Source: Aquamicrobium sp. LC103 (GTDB lineage: Bacteria; Pseudomonadota; Alphaproteobacteria; Rhizobiales; Rhizobiaceae). Taken from it: a DNA stretch of 64,000 nucleotides. A model generated the notes under the pieces. That model worked only from the letters and a program-made list of their open reading frames with translations, did not search any database and was not told the origin of the DNA. The position numbers and the translations under genes are program-made. The stretch covers positions 159,772-223,771 of the forward strand of contig NZ_LBCQ02000013.1 in NCBI RefSeq assembly GCF_001014615.2, in the 5' to 3' direction. Shown one piece after another: positions 1 through 8,370 of the stretch. The stretch's first letter is position 1. Each line of letters starts with the position of its first letter.

Positions 1-1
1 C

Positions 2-541
2 ACCTGCGACGGTCCCCTCTGCCGCGGCCGTGACATTGCGGTCATAGGCGGTGGCGATGCGGCCTTGCAGGAAGCCCTGCTCCTTTCGGCGTATGCACGG
101 ACGGTGACGGTGGTCATACGCGGACGCGCACGCGCTCGACGCCATTACCTCGAACGGGCAGAAACGCGAGCCAATCTGCGTTTCGAGTGGGATTCCACGG
201 TCACCGGGATACGGGGTGCCGACGGCGTCGAGGCGATCTCGCTGCGCCACGCGGACGGCCGTGAGAGCGAGCTCGAATGTTTTGCGATCTTTCCGAGGAT
301 CGGCTGCATGCCAAACAGCGAGATCGCCGGGGGCATGGTCGACAAGACCCCAGATGGATACATCCGCACGGGCGCCGGTCTGGAGACCAGGACAGCGGGA
401 CTGTTCGCGATCGGGGCCGTTCGCGACGGCTTCCCGGGCGACTTGGTCGAAGCAGCAGCGGAAGGAGCCGCGGTAGCGCGCAGCGTGGCGGGCCGGGCTC
501 GCCATTCTTATTCACGCTTCAATGGAGGAAACCAGCAATGA
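2..541 (+). CDS. Thioredoxin reductase-like flavoprotein, 3' part (5' end off window)
   Basis: These are the last 179 codons of a class II pyridine nucleotide-disulfide oxidoreductase. The first full codons read TCDGPLCRG, matching the CATCDG region of thioredoxin reductases, so the second redox cysteine is present and the first lies off the left edge. A Rossmann motif GGGDAA (NADPH domain) follows at once, and the last part returns to the FAD domain. Odd: where the family has a Gly-Asp pair touching FAD (AxGDxR), this protein reads AIGAVRD, so the Asp is lost. The TGA overlaps the next ATG (ATGA), implying coupled translation. Its role beside a periplasmic binding protein is unknown. Confidence 0.8.
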   Translation, partial: TCDGPLCRGRDIAVIGGGDAALQEALLLSAYARTVTVVIRGRARARRHYLERAETRANLRFEWDSTVTGIRGADGVEAISLRHADGRESELECFAIFPRIGCMPNSEIAGGMVDKTPDGYIRTGAGLETRTAGLFAIGAVRDGFPGDLVEAAAEGAAVARSVAGRARHSYSRFNGGNQQ

Positions 542-1566
542 CCATCTTCTCTGAATCGAAGCGGCAAGCCCTGCTTTTGTTTGCTGGGGCCGCCCTGGGC
601 ATCGGCGCGGCCGGCACCGTGTCCGCTGCGGATACCGTCCGGTACGGTATCGCCGGCCTCTCCGCCAATCATGCGCCTGCGCTGCTCGGTGAAGCCCAAC
701 CCGAGGTTTTTGCGAAGCACGATATCGACATTGAGATCACGGACCTTCGTGGCAACAGCGCCAACTGCATAGCGGCGTTGCTGTCGGAAGCGATCGATGT
801 CTGCCAGGTGGGCTCTCCGACGGGCGTTGATGCGATCGTGGAAGGCGCGCCGCTGAAGGCTGTGGCCGTGACCGCCGGGCCGGTGAGCGAACTCGTCCTG
901 TCGAAGCAGACGGCCGACCGACTGGGTATAGCGGCGAATGCGCCGGTCGATGACCGCATTGCGGCCCTCAAGGGGTTGCGCATCGTGTCGGCGGCACCCG
1001 GATCAGCCCACTACATCACGCTCGACCGGATGCTGCGAGAGGCAGGGCTGACTATCTCCGACGTGCAGTATCGGACGCTGGGCGACGTGGCTGCCATGAT
1101 GGAGTCGATCCGCAACGACCAGATCGATGGGGCGATGTGGGGCATCGGTGGTCTAGGCGGAGTTCTGGCGGACGGCAGCGGTGTGCGGTGGATCAGCCTT
1201 GCCGGCGGCGACGTGCCGGAGCTGAAGGCGGTGCCTTACGTCACCGTCTACGCGCGCACGGCCTGGATCGATGAGAACACCTCGGTTGTGAAGCGCCTGC
1301 ATGCGTCGCTTGCCGACGCGATCGCGATGATCAAGTCCGACCCGGATGCGATCTCTCCGGTGATCAAGGCGAAGTATTTCGAGACGCTGGACGCGAATCT
1401 CTGGCACGACGGCTTCCAGCAGGCCGCGGGCTCGTTCCTCGACGGCGCCAAGGTGACGCGCGCCGGCTGGGAGCTACTCCTCGAGCTCCAGGCCGAAAGC
1501 ACCGGCAAGGATTATGGCTCGGCCGGATACGAGGCGGTGATCCTGGAGATCGCGCGTACCGAGTGA
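538..1566 (+). CDS. ABC transporter substrate-binding protein 1 (NMT1/SsuA-like)
   Basis: This 342-aa protein has a signal peptide (cleavage near residue 30, VSA-AD) and the fold signature of NMT1/TauA-type binding proteins, which capture small organic solutes in the periplasm for an ABC importer. The block around residues 77-98 (NCIAALLSEA, then CQVGSPTG) recurs in six other proteins of this window; it contains two cysteines, C77 and C89, conserved in all seven. The C-terminus carries TGKDY, typical of the subgroup formed with SBPs 5, 6 and 7. The start at 538 is chosen because GGAGG lies 10 bases upstream and a mature signal peptide follows; longer in-frame extensions run through the preceding gene. 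No permease or ATPase is adjacent. Confidence 0.88.
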   Translation: MTIFSESKRQALLLFAGAALGIGAAGTVSAADTVRYGIAGLSANHAPALLGEAQPEVFAKHDIDIEITDLRGNSANCIAALLSEAIDVCQVGSPTGVDAIVEGAPLKAVAVTAGPVSELVLSKQTADRLGIAANAPVDDRIAALKGLRIVSAAPGSAHYITLDRMLREAGLTISDVQYRTLGDVAAMMESIRNDQIDGAMWGIGGLGGVLADGSGVRWISLAGGDVPELKAVPYVTVYARTAWIDENTSVVKRLHASLADAIAMIKSDPDAISPVIKAKYFETLDANLWHDGFQQAAGSFLDGAKVTRAGWELLLELQAESTGKDYGSAGYEAVILEIARTE

Positions 1567-1688
1567 GGACCGAATGGCCGGGCGTCTTGCGACTGCTGCT
1601 GCTGACCCGGTCGGCAAGATAACCAACGGGATTTGTGCCGGCGGCGGGTCACCGCGCGCTTCGTTCAATTATCATAGGAGGAATCTAC

Positions 1689-2480
1689 ATGGCAGGGCAG
1701 GCCAACTGGCTGGAACTGGACGGCAAGGTCGCCGTGGTTACGGGCGGTGCCGGGGGCATAGGGAGTGCGATCATTCGCCGCCTCGCGCATGCGGGCGCGG
1801 TACCGGTCGCGCTGGACCGCGACGAGGAGCGGCTGGCCGCCCTCAAGTCCGAAATGGCGGCGGAAGGCCACGAGGTGCTGCCAGTCCAGTGCGACCTCGC
1901 CGACGAGAAGGCGATCGAGACGGCCGCTGCCGAGATGCGCCAGCAGGTTGGGCCTGCGGACATACTGGTGAACAATGCGGGGTTGGCCAAACCCGGCCGG
2001 CTCATGAGCCTGCCGCTGGAGGACTGGCACGCGCTGCTGGCGGTCAACCTGGATTCGTACTTCCTGTGCGCCCGCGCTTTCGGCGCGCACATGGTCGAGA
2101 AGGGCCGGGGCGCCATGGTGCATATCGCATCCGTCGCCGCGCACAATCCGCGCGTCGTCGGCGGCGCCTACAGCGTCAGCAAGGCGGGCGTGCTCATGCT
2201 GTCATCGCAACTCGCCGGTGATCTCGGCGCATCGGGCGTCCGTAGCAACGTGGTCAGTCCTGGCCTCTTCATGACGCCGATGAGCGTCGCCAACTACGAG
2301 AACGATCCGACCATCCGCGAACGGCGCGAGGCCATGATTCCCCTCGGCCGCATCGGCGAGACGCAGGAAGTGGCGGACGCGGTGCTGTTCTTCGCGAGCG
2401 ACCGATCGAGTTACATGACCGGCCAGTTCCTCGTGGTGGACGGCGGGATGAGCCAGGGCATACTGACCTTGCTTCCCTGA
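1689..2480 (+). CDS. SDR family oxidoreductase
   Basis: This 263-aa classical short-chain dehydrogenase should catalyse NAD(P)-dependent oxidation or reduction of an alcohol/ketone or acyl-CoA intermediate. It shows the cofactor motif TGGAGGIG at residues 18-25, NNAG at 95-98, the catalytic Ser near 148, and Tyr161/Lys165 in YSVSK. A strong AGGAGG site ends 8 bases before the ATG, which fixes the start. It is the third gene of the left plus-strand operon, 122 bases behind SBP1, and meets the AraC gene tail to tail with a 9-base gap. Substrate unknown. Confidence 0.85.
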   Translation: MAGQANWLELDGKVAVVTGGAGGIGSAIIRRLAHAGAVPVALDRDEERLAALKSEMAAEGHEVLPVQCDLADEKAIETAAAEMRQQVGPADILVNNAGLAKPGRLMSLPLEDWHALLAVNLDSYFLCARAFGAHMVEKGRGAMVHIASVAAHNPRVVGGAYSVSKAGVLMLSSQLAGDLGASGVRSNVVSPGLFMTPMSVANYENDPTIRERREAMIPLGRIGETQEVADAVLFFASDRSSYMTGQFLVVDGGMSQGILTLLP

Positions 2481-2489
2481 TCGTTGTCC

Positions 2490-3458
2490 TCAATCGGCAC
2501 GGACCTGCCGCGGCGGGATGCCGTAGAAGCGCTTGAAGGCCCGGCTGAAACTGGAGGCGTCACCAAAGCCCCAGCGATAGGCCGTGTCGGTCACGGAGGC
2601 GCCGCGTGCCAGTTCTTGCCTGCACATCTCCAGCCTCCGCTGCAAGATGGTGCGGCCGACGGTCGTTCCCTGCTCCTGGAAAGTGGAGTGCAGGTGGCCT
2701 GCCGTCACGCCGAGTTCCGCCGCGACGGCGCTCGCCGCCAGGCCCGGCCGATGCAGGTGGGCTTCTATCAGCGTGACCGCGCGATCGTAGAGCTTTCGCG
2801 GAGAAGTAGGGCGATATTCGCTCTGGCGGCCGCCGCACGCCGCGGATACCAGGCGCAGCGCGTTGGACAGCAGAAAGTCACGTTCGCTTTCGCTGAGGGC
2901 GTCGATCTCATGCCAGACCGTTTCCAAATAGCGCAGCGCCACTGCGCCGGAGCCCCTGCTAGTGGCGATCGGAACCGCGCAGAAACGCTCCGGCTCGGGC
3001 ATCATCTGGCGGACCATCTGGCCGGGAAGCTGGTGGCACATGAATGCCCCGGAGGTCCGCCGTTCGAACTCGTAGGGAATACGAGTGTTGAGCAGTACGG
3101 CGCTTCCCGGTTCCAGCATCGCCTCGCGGCCGAACTGGCGATAGACCAGCGAACCGGTCTGCGGTCCGATGAGGATGAACTGGTCTTCCGCCCTCTGTTC
3201 GATGCTGGACGCATTGCGCGAACCGCGTATCGGGTCGGGGTGATAGACGAGGCCTTCCGTCACCGCGAACGCACCAGCCTGTCGCCGGCGCAGACGCGTC
3301 GACACGGGCGTACGCATGCCGTCCACCACGACGGGGAAGAAGACTTCCTGCACCGCGCGGCAATAGCCTTCGAAGGAATTAGCGGTTCGCGCCTGCACTC
3401 TGCGTCTCCGGATCTTGGAGGCATGGGCGGTTTCGTAGCAAGACCGACCGTCCCCCAC
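2490..3458 (-). CDS. AraC family transcriptional regulator
   Basis: This 322-aa protein has an N-terminal sensing domain of the AraC-binding-like type (about residues 40-190) and a C-terminal double helix-turn-helix (about 220-320) ending in the usual signature WGFGDASSFSRAFKRFYG. Such proteins activate nearby catabolic operons when an inducer binds. It is divergent from the P450 operon across a 100-bp gap, so that operon (and possibly the convergent SBP1-SDR genes) is the likely target. The AT-rich three-arm element found elsewhere in the island is absent from this gap, so the left arm seems to be controlled separately. Confidence 0.85.
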   Translation of the reverse strand: MGDGRSCYETAHASKIRRRRVQARTANSFEGYCRAVQEVFFPVVVDGMRTPVSTRLRRRQAGAFAVTEGLVYHPDPIRGSRNASSIEQRAEDQFILIGPQTGSLVYRQFGREAMLEPGSAVLLNTRIPYEFERRTSGAFMCHQLPGQMVRQMMPEPERFCAVPIATSRGSGAVALRYLETVWHEIDALSESERDFLLSNALRLVSAACGGRQSEYRPTSPRKLYDRAVTLIEAHLHRPGLAASAVAAELGVTAGHLHSTFQEQGTTVGRTILQRRLEMCRQELARGASVTDTAYRWGFGDASSFSRAFKRFYGIPPRQVRAD

Positions 3459-3559
3459 AGTATCAGCCCACGCTTTACCATAGCCCTTGCCTGACTCTCG
3501 GACAAGTTGGCCCGACTCCCTGTCATGTGCGGCTGCGTTCCAAAGCCTATCCTACAGGC

Positions 3560-4807
3560 ATGGTTTCGACACATGACAATACACAGGCCACGTTGCCTGC
3601 CGACGCCGCTTCAATTCCGGCGCATGTCCAGTCTCGCCTGGTCTACGATTTCGATTTCGTGCTTGCCCCACTCGGCGCACGGGAGCCGCAGCGCGAGGTC
3701 GGGAGGCTGCTTTTCGCCGAGGCGCCGGAAATATTCTTCACACCGCGCAATGGCGGCCATTGGGTGGTGACGCGTGCGGAGGTCGCCGTCGACATGCTGC
3801 GCAAAAGCGAGCTGTTCTCGGCAAATCCGCGGCACAACCCGGTGCGCGCATTCAAGCCGCCGTTACTCCCCGTCCAGTCCGATCCGCCGGATCACACCGA
3901 ATACCGCAAGGTGCTGGGCGCCTTCTTCGCCCCCGGCAACATGCGCAAGCTAGAGCCGGATATCCGCACCTTCGCGGCCTCCCTCATCGACGGTGTGTTG
4001 GGCAATGGCGGCTGCGAGTTCATCGAAGAGATCGGCGAGGTCTTCCCGATCATCATCTTCCTGCGGCTGGTAGGCGCGGACATGCGCGATCGTCCGAGGC
4101 TTCTGGCCATGGCGCAGAAGTTCACGCGTTCCACCGATCCGCAGGACCGCGCGGCCGCCATCGCGGAGCTCGCCGCCTATCTGCGCGGGTTGCTCGAACA
4201 GCGGCGTGGCGAATCGGGAGACGACATCCTGAGCCGCTTCATCAAGTCGGATTACCAGGGACGTCCGCTGCACGCTCACGAGGAAGAGGGGCTGTCGACC
4301 CTGCTGTTCCTTGGCGGGCTCGACACGGTGAAATCGGTGCTGTCGTTCATCATGCTCTACCTCGCCCGCAATCCCGACCAGTTCGCAAAGCTGGTCGAGG
4401 AGCCGGACAAGATACCGGCAGCCATCGAGGAACTCATCCGAATCAACGGAGTATCTGTTCCCGAGCGCGGCGCTACGCATGATTTCGAGTATCGCGGCGT
4501 GCGTTTCCGCGAGAACGACAGGGTCATCTTCCTAACGCAGGTGATGGGTTTCGACGACCGAGCGGTCGCGGAGCCGGAGCGGGTGGATTTCGACCGGGAA
4601 GCGAGTCCGCACCTGAGTTTCGGCGCTGGCCATCATCGATGCGCCGGCTCGCACCTGGCCCGCATCGAGATAAGGGTCTTTCTCGAAGAATGGGTGAAGC
4701 GCATCTCGTCTTTCAGGCTCGATGCCGAACGCGGGGCGAAGATGGCTCCCGGCGTCGTCTGGACGCCCGATCGCGCATATCTGAAATGGGAGGCTCCACA
4801 GCCATGA
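3560..4807 (+). CDS. Cytochrome P450
   Basis: A soluble bacterial P450 of 415 aa, expected to hydroxylate an aliphatic or alicyclic substrate using O2 and two electrons. The haem-binding loop reads FGAGHHRCAG with the ligand cysteine near residue 361. The ExxR helix appears as EELIR, and the I-helix reads LGGLDT, where Gly replaces the usual Ala of AGxDT. The ATG at 3560 is preferred; an in-frame GTG at 3527 is possible and neither has a strong ribosome site. It is the first gene of a seven-gene plus-strand operon and overlaps the next ferredoxin gene by ATGA. No ferredoxin reductase gene is present in the window. Confidence 0.93.
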   Translation: MVSTHDNTQATLPADAASIPAHVQSRLVYDFDFVLAPLGAREPQREVGRLLFAEAPEIFFTPRNGGHWVVTRAEVAVDMLRKSELFSANPRHNPVRAFKPPLLPVQSDPPDHTEYRKVLGAFFAPGNMRKLEPDIRTFAASLIDGVLGNGGCEFIEEIGEVFPIIIFLRLVGADMRDRPRLLAMAQKFTRSTDPQDRAAAIAELAAYLRGLLEQRRGESGDDILSRFIKSDYQGRPLHAHEEEGLSTLLFLGGLDTVKSVLSFIMLYLARNPDQFAKLVEEPDKIPAAIEELIRINGVSVPERGATHDFEYRGVRFRENDRVIFLTQVMGFDDRAVAEPERVDFDREASPHLSFGAGHHRCAGSHLARIEIRVFLEEWVKRISSFRLDAERGAKMAPGVVWTPDRAYLKWEAPQP

Positions 4808-5022
4808 GCGACGAAGTAGCCGTGCTGACCGTGCGGGTCGACCGCAGCATCTGCGCCGGGCATGCCCTGTGCGCGATGCGCGCTCCAGAAGTCTATGAGC
4901 TCGACGCGGAAGGGTTCTGCGCCTCCGACGGCAGGCAGGTGTCGGCGGTGTTGCGCCAGAAGGCCGAGCTTGGCGCCCGAATCTGTCCTGAAGCGGCCAT
5001 CACATTGGAAGAGATAGGGTGA
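4804..5022 (+). CDS. Ferredoxin, P450-associated 3Fe-4S type
   Basis: This 72-aa ferredoxin should carry one iron-sulfur cluster and pass single electrons to the P450 encoded just upstream. Cysteines C17, C23 and C61 (CAGHALC, then CPEAA) fit the CxxxxxC...CP pattern of 3Fe-4S ferredoxins paired with bacterial P450s; His20 stands where a 4Fe-4S protein would have a cysteine. A fourth cysteine (C39) lies outside the pattern. The start overlaps the P450 stop and its own stop overlaps the GTG of the next ferredoxin. Confidence 0.9.
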   Translation: MSDEVAVLTVRVDRSICAGHALCAMRAPEVYELDAEGFCASDGRQVSAVLRQKAELGARICPEAAITLEEIG

Positions 5023-5381
5023 GCGCGATGGCCGACATCAACGCGGACGCCGCCGCATCGGTCGTCGTCCGCTTCCGCCTTGCCAACGGCACGACCGTGG
5101 AGGCGAGCGGCGCATGCGGCGCCAGCGTCATGGAAACCGCAATCTCCGGCTCCGTTCCGGGCATCCTGGCCGAATGTGGCGGCGCGCTTTCCTGTGCTAC
5201 CTGCCATGTCTACGTGGACGAAGAGTGGCTCGACCGCTTCGGTCCGATGGATCCATTCGAGGATGAGATGCTGGAGGGCACCGCGTCGCCGCGCCAACGA
5301 GGCAGCCGCCTGTCGTGCCAGATCAGGCTTTCACCGGAACTGTCCGGAATCGTGTTGACGATCCCGCCGACACAATACTGA
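5019..5381 (+). CDS. [2Fe-2S] ferredoxin, adrenodoxin/putidaredoxin type
   Basis: This 120-aa protein has the four cluster ligands of a vertebrate/putidaredoxin-type ferredoxin: C53, C59, C62 (CGGALSCATC) and C100 (LSCQI). It would receive electrons from a flavoprotein reductase and donate to the P450. I use the GTG at 5019, which overlaps the preceding TGA; the ATG at 5028 is an equally acceptable start. Having two ferredoxins of different cluster types directly behind one P450, with no reductase, is unusual. Confidence 0.9.
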   Translation: MSAMADINADAAASVVVRFRLANGTTVEASGACGASVMETAISGSVPGILAECGGALSCATCHVYVDEEWLDRFGPMDPFEDEMLEGTASPRQRGSRLSCQIRLSPELSGIVLTIPPTQY

Positions 5382-5436
5382 CAGTCCGGTCCGCATGCGT
5401 GCCATATCATAGCTAGCCGACTGGGAGGATAAGCCA

Positions 5437-6453
5437 GTGAACCGCGTAGTGAAGTCAATATTGGGTGCGGGGGGCACGGTATTGTCCCTGGCGGCGGCAT
5501 CGACCGCAAACGCCCAGGATACAATTCGCTGGGGAAACATCTCGGCCGCCGCGCTCAGCCACATGCCCTCGGTCATTCTCGAGCTCGACCCCGACATCGC
5601 CGCCCGACACGGCCTTGAGGTCGAGATCGTCGACTTCCGCGGCGGCAATTCGAACTGCATCGCCGCGCTGCTCAGCAGGGCCGTTGAAATCTGCCAGAAT
5701 GGCGTATCCAGCGGCATGCACGCGATATCCGAAGGGGCGGGCATCCAGGCTTTCGCGACGATTTCCGGCCAATATGTTGAGATCGTGCTGACGGACGACG
5801 CCGTGGAGCGGATCGGGGTAGGCCCGGACGCGCCGGTTCAGGAGCGCCTTGCGGCCCTGAAGGGCCTGGAGATCGCGTCCGGCCCGGCCAGCACGACGAT
5901 TTACTACATGTTGCAAGGCATGTTGGAGCAGGCGGGGATGGATGCCTCGGAGCTCAACATGCGGGTGCTGGTCGATCCGGTGGCGATGGTCGAGGGCGTG
6001 CGCAACAACCAGTTCGACGGCGCCATGTGGGCGGTCGGTTCGCTGGGGCCGACGCTTGCCGACGGTTCGGGCGTCCGCTACCTCTTGATGAGCCGCGACT
6101 TCCCGGAGATTGCGCAATATGCGGCGGTTGCGGCCTTCGCAAACGCCGATTGGCTTGAAAGCAATCCGGATCTTGCGAGGCGTGCTCGGGAGGCCGTGTC
6201 CGATGCCATCAAGGCGGCAAAGGCGGATCCCGCCAGATACTCCAAACTGCTGAAGGAGAAGTACCAGCCAGACCTCGAGCAGGTGGTCTGGGACGATGCT
6301 TTCGAACAGGCGCTTGCAATCTATATCGACGACGTCAACGGCAGCCGAGAAGGCTGGGATTTCTGGTTGAAGCGCATGGCGGCCGATACCGGAAAGGACT
6401 ATTCCAACGTCTCCTACGACAAGGCTGTGTGGAAAGAGGCACAGTCCGATTGA
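5437..6453 (+). CDS. ABC transporter substrate-binding protein 2
   Basis: A 338-aa paralogue of SBP1 with a signal peptide (cleavage near residue 26, ANA-QD) and the shared C74/C86 block (NCIAALLSRA, then CQNG). It combines features of both subgroups: GWDFW near the C-terminus as in SBPs 3 and 4, and TGKDY as in SBPs 1, 5, 6 and 7. The binding loop reads CQNGVSSGMHAI where most paralogues have CQVGTPTG, so ligand preference may differ. The GTG start at 5437 follows GGGAGG by 8 bases. It sits between the ferredoxin and decarboxylase genes of the P450 operon, which suggests it captures the P450 pathway substrate. Confidence 0.87.
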   Translation: MNRVVKSILGAGGTVLSLAAASTANAQDTIRWGNISAAALSHMPSVILELDPDIAARHGLEVEIVDFRGGNSNCIAALLSRAVEICQNGVSSGMHAISEGAGIQAFATISGQYVEIVLTDDAVERIGVGPDAPVQERLAALKGLEIASGPASTTIYYMLQGMLEQAGMDASELNMRVLVDPVAMVEGVRNNQFDGAMWAVGSLGPTLADGSGVRYLLMSRDFPEIAQYAAVAAFANADWLESNPDLARRAREAVSDAIKAAKADPARYSKLLKEKYQPDLEQVVWDDAFEQALAIYIDDVNGSREGWDFWLKRMAADTGKDYSNVSYDKAVWKEAQSD

Positions 6454-6524
6454 GGCTGGGGGCCGTGACTCGTGTGAGCCGGTCCGCCCCGCCGACACCG
6501 CATATCAGGCCAGGGAATCTTGCA

Positions 6525-7367
6525 ATGAACTACATCTATCGGATGCCGGTCGGTTTCGGCCCGTCATGGGGACCCCGGCAAGGGCCGGGCGGCAGGCGCT
6601 TCGAGGGATCTGTCTCGCGCACGACCTTCCTCACCTGGACCTACGCCACCGAGCCGGACCAGATGGCGCAGTGGCTGCCGCCGGGTTTCAGGCCCGCAGC
6701 CGATCCCGTGGTGACGATACGAGGCCTCTACAACAAGGATTTCGCCTGGCTCGCCGGGCGCGCCTACAATTATGTCGAGGTGCTCTTCCGTGCCGTCTTC
6801 AAGGGCGCGCAGGATGAAGTTGAGGGCGACTATGTTGCGGTCATGTGGGAGGGCATGGCGGACGCCTGCCTCGTCGGCCGCGACGAAGCGGGCCATCCCA
6901 AAATCTACGCCGAGGTGCCGGACACGGAGACGCGTGACGGCAACACTTATGGCGAGATGAGCTGGGAGGGCTTCAAGTTCTTCGAACACGAATATGAAGG
7001 GCTGGTGCTCGGCCCGTGGCCGCACGACAAGGAGGCGACCACGCCCATCGCTCCGATGGAGCAGAGCACAATGGTGCGGCCGCGGCTGCACTACAAATAT
7101 TTCGCCAATGCCGAGACTATGGAGGTGCCGGATGTCGCCTATACGGTGATGACGCCGGCCGGCTCCTATGAGCAGCGCATACTGGAGCGCTGGACGGGTC
7201 CTGCGCGTGTCGAGTTCGTTCGCTCGTGCTGGGAGGATCTGCCGACATTCGGCTACATGTCCAATGCGATGGCCGACCTCCCCGTGGTGGAGGACAGGGG
7301 TGGTGCTATGACCCGCGTCCTGCGTGGCTTCAACGATCTGCGAGGCAGCCTGAAGATACTGAAGTAG
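6525..7367 (+). CDS. Acetoacetate decarboxylase (ADC) family protein
   Basis: This 280-aa protein matches the acetoacetate decarboxylase fold. The family uses a lysine Schiff base to decarboxylate beta-keto acids or, in related members, to do aldolase or dehydratase chemistry. The lysine lies in GHPKIYAE (K126), equivalent to the GxPKK motif of Clostridium ADC, and an acidic residue (E85) stands in the expected YVEV strand. The ATG at 6525 follows a modest AGGGA. The gene lies 71 bases behind SBP2 in the P450 operon, so a keto-acid product of ring or chain oxidation is a reasonable substrate, but this is inference. Confidence 0.8.
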   Translation: MNYIYRMPVGFGPSWGPRQGPGGRRFEGSVSRTTFLTWTYATEPDQMAQWLPPGFRPAADPVVTIRGLYNKDFAWLAGRAYNYVEVLFRAVFKGAQDEVEGDYVAVMWEGMADACLVGRDEAGHPKIYAEVPDTETRDGNTYGEMSWEGFKFFEHEYEGLVLGPWPHDKEATTPIAPMEQSTMVRPRLHYKYFANAETMEVPDVAYTVMTPAGSYEQRILERWTGPARVEFVRSCWEDLPTFGYMSNAMADLPVVEDRGGAMTRVLRGFNDLRGSLKILK

Positions 7368-7442
7368 GCGGTGCGGCATCCGGCTGGGATCGCACGATGA
7401 CGTCTGTCCGCCGGCGGCGGAGGAGGGGGAGGAGCAGGGACG

Positions 7443-8336
7443 ATGTTCAAAGGGTTCGAGCGCAAGCTGGTCGATGTCGGCGAGGTATCCATTAACTGCG
7501 TGACGGGCGGGCAGGGCTCGGCGGTTCTGCTGCTCCATGGCTACCCGCAAAGCCTCGTGGAATGGGCAAAGGTAGCGCCCTCCCTGGCCAGGGAGTTCAC
7601 CGTCGTCTGTGTGGATCTTCGCGGCTATGGCGACTCGTCGAAGCCGCGCGGACAGGCTGATTTCTCGAACTACTCATTCCGCGCCATGGCGGCCGACCAA
7701 GTCCGGCTCATGGCAGCGCTCGGCTTCGAACGATTCCACGTCGTCGGGCATGACCGCGGCGCACGCGTTGCACATCGCATGGCGCTTGATTGGACCGATC
7801 GCGTCCTGTCGCTTGCCGTGCTCGACATCGTGCCCACCTATGACATGTACAACAACGTCACCCGTACGCTCGCGGCAACGTTCTGGAGCTGGTACTTCCT
7901 GCCGCTCGCTGAGCCGCTGCCCGAGCGAATGATCGGTGCCGATCCGGACTTCTTCTACGAAAGCCTGATGGCACGCGTCGGCGGAAACGGACCGCAGTTC
8001 TTCGAGCCGGAGATGATGGACGAATACCGCCGCTGCTGGCGTGATCCCGACGCGATCCACGCTTGGTGCTGCGACTATCGCGCGGGTGCCTCCATTGACC
8101 TTCAACATGACGAAGCCGATCTCGGGCGCAAGATCGGTTGCCCCACGCTGGCCCTGTGGGGGGCTGACGGCAAGATGTGCAAAATCTTCGACATCGAGGC
8201 GCATTGGCGTGAGCGTTGCTCGCATCTCAGCACCGCTTCCGTGCCGGGCGGCCACTGGTTTCCCGAACAGAGTGCGGCGGAAACCGCCGCCATCCTTGCC
8301 GCGCATCTGCGGGGAGAACTGCCGCCAGTGTCCTGA
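7443..8336 (+). CDS. Alpha/beta hydrolase, haloacetate dehalogenase/epoxide hydrolase-like
   Basis: This 297-aa alpha/beta hydrolase shows HGYPQS (oxyanion region), the nucleophile elbow GHDRGAR with Asp as nucleophile, and the catalytic His in GGHWFPEQ. The DRGAR pair of arginines and the CDYRAGASID stretch strongly recall fluoroacetate dehalogenases, where the arginines bind a carboxylate. In those enzymes a His-Trp pair helps hold the halide; here the matching place appears to read Ser-Trp (FWSWYF), so halide binding may be lost and an epoxide or ester may be cut instead. A GGAGG-rich leader precedes the ATG. It lies between the decarboxylase and SBP3 in the P450 operon. Confidence 0.8.
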   Translation: MFKGFERKLVDVGEVSINCVTGGQGSAVLLLHGYPQSLVEWAKVAPSLAREFTVVCVDLRGYGDSSKPRGQADFSNYSFRAMAADQVRLMAALGFERFHVVGHDRGARVAHRMALDWTDRVLSLAVLDIVPTYDMYNNVTRTLAATFWSWYFLPLAEPLPERMIGADPDFFYESLMARVGGNGPQFFEPEMMDEYRRCWRDPDAIHAWCCDYRAGASIDLQHDEADLGRKIGCPTLALWGADGKMCKIFDIEAHWRERCSHLSTASVPGGHWFPEQSAAETAAILAAHLRGELPPVS

Positions 8337-8370
8337 ACCTGACACGATCGCGAATACGGGAGGAACACGC

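Noticed and set aside
2..541. First gene as the missing P450 ferredoxin reductase
   Set aside because: It carries the TCDG redox-cysteine motif of thioredoxin reductases, lies in another operon, and its FAD motif is altered.
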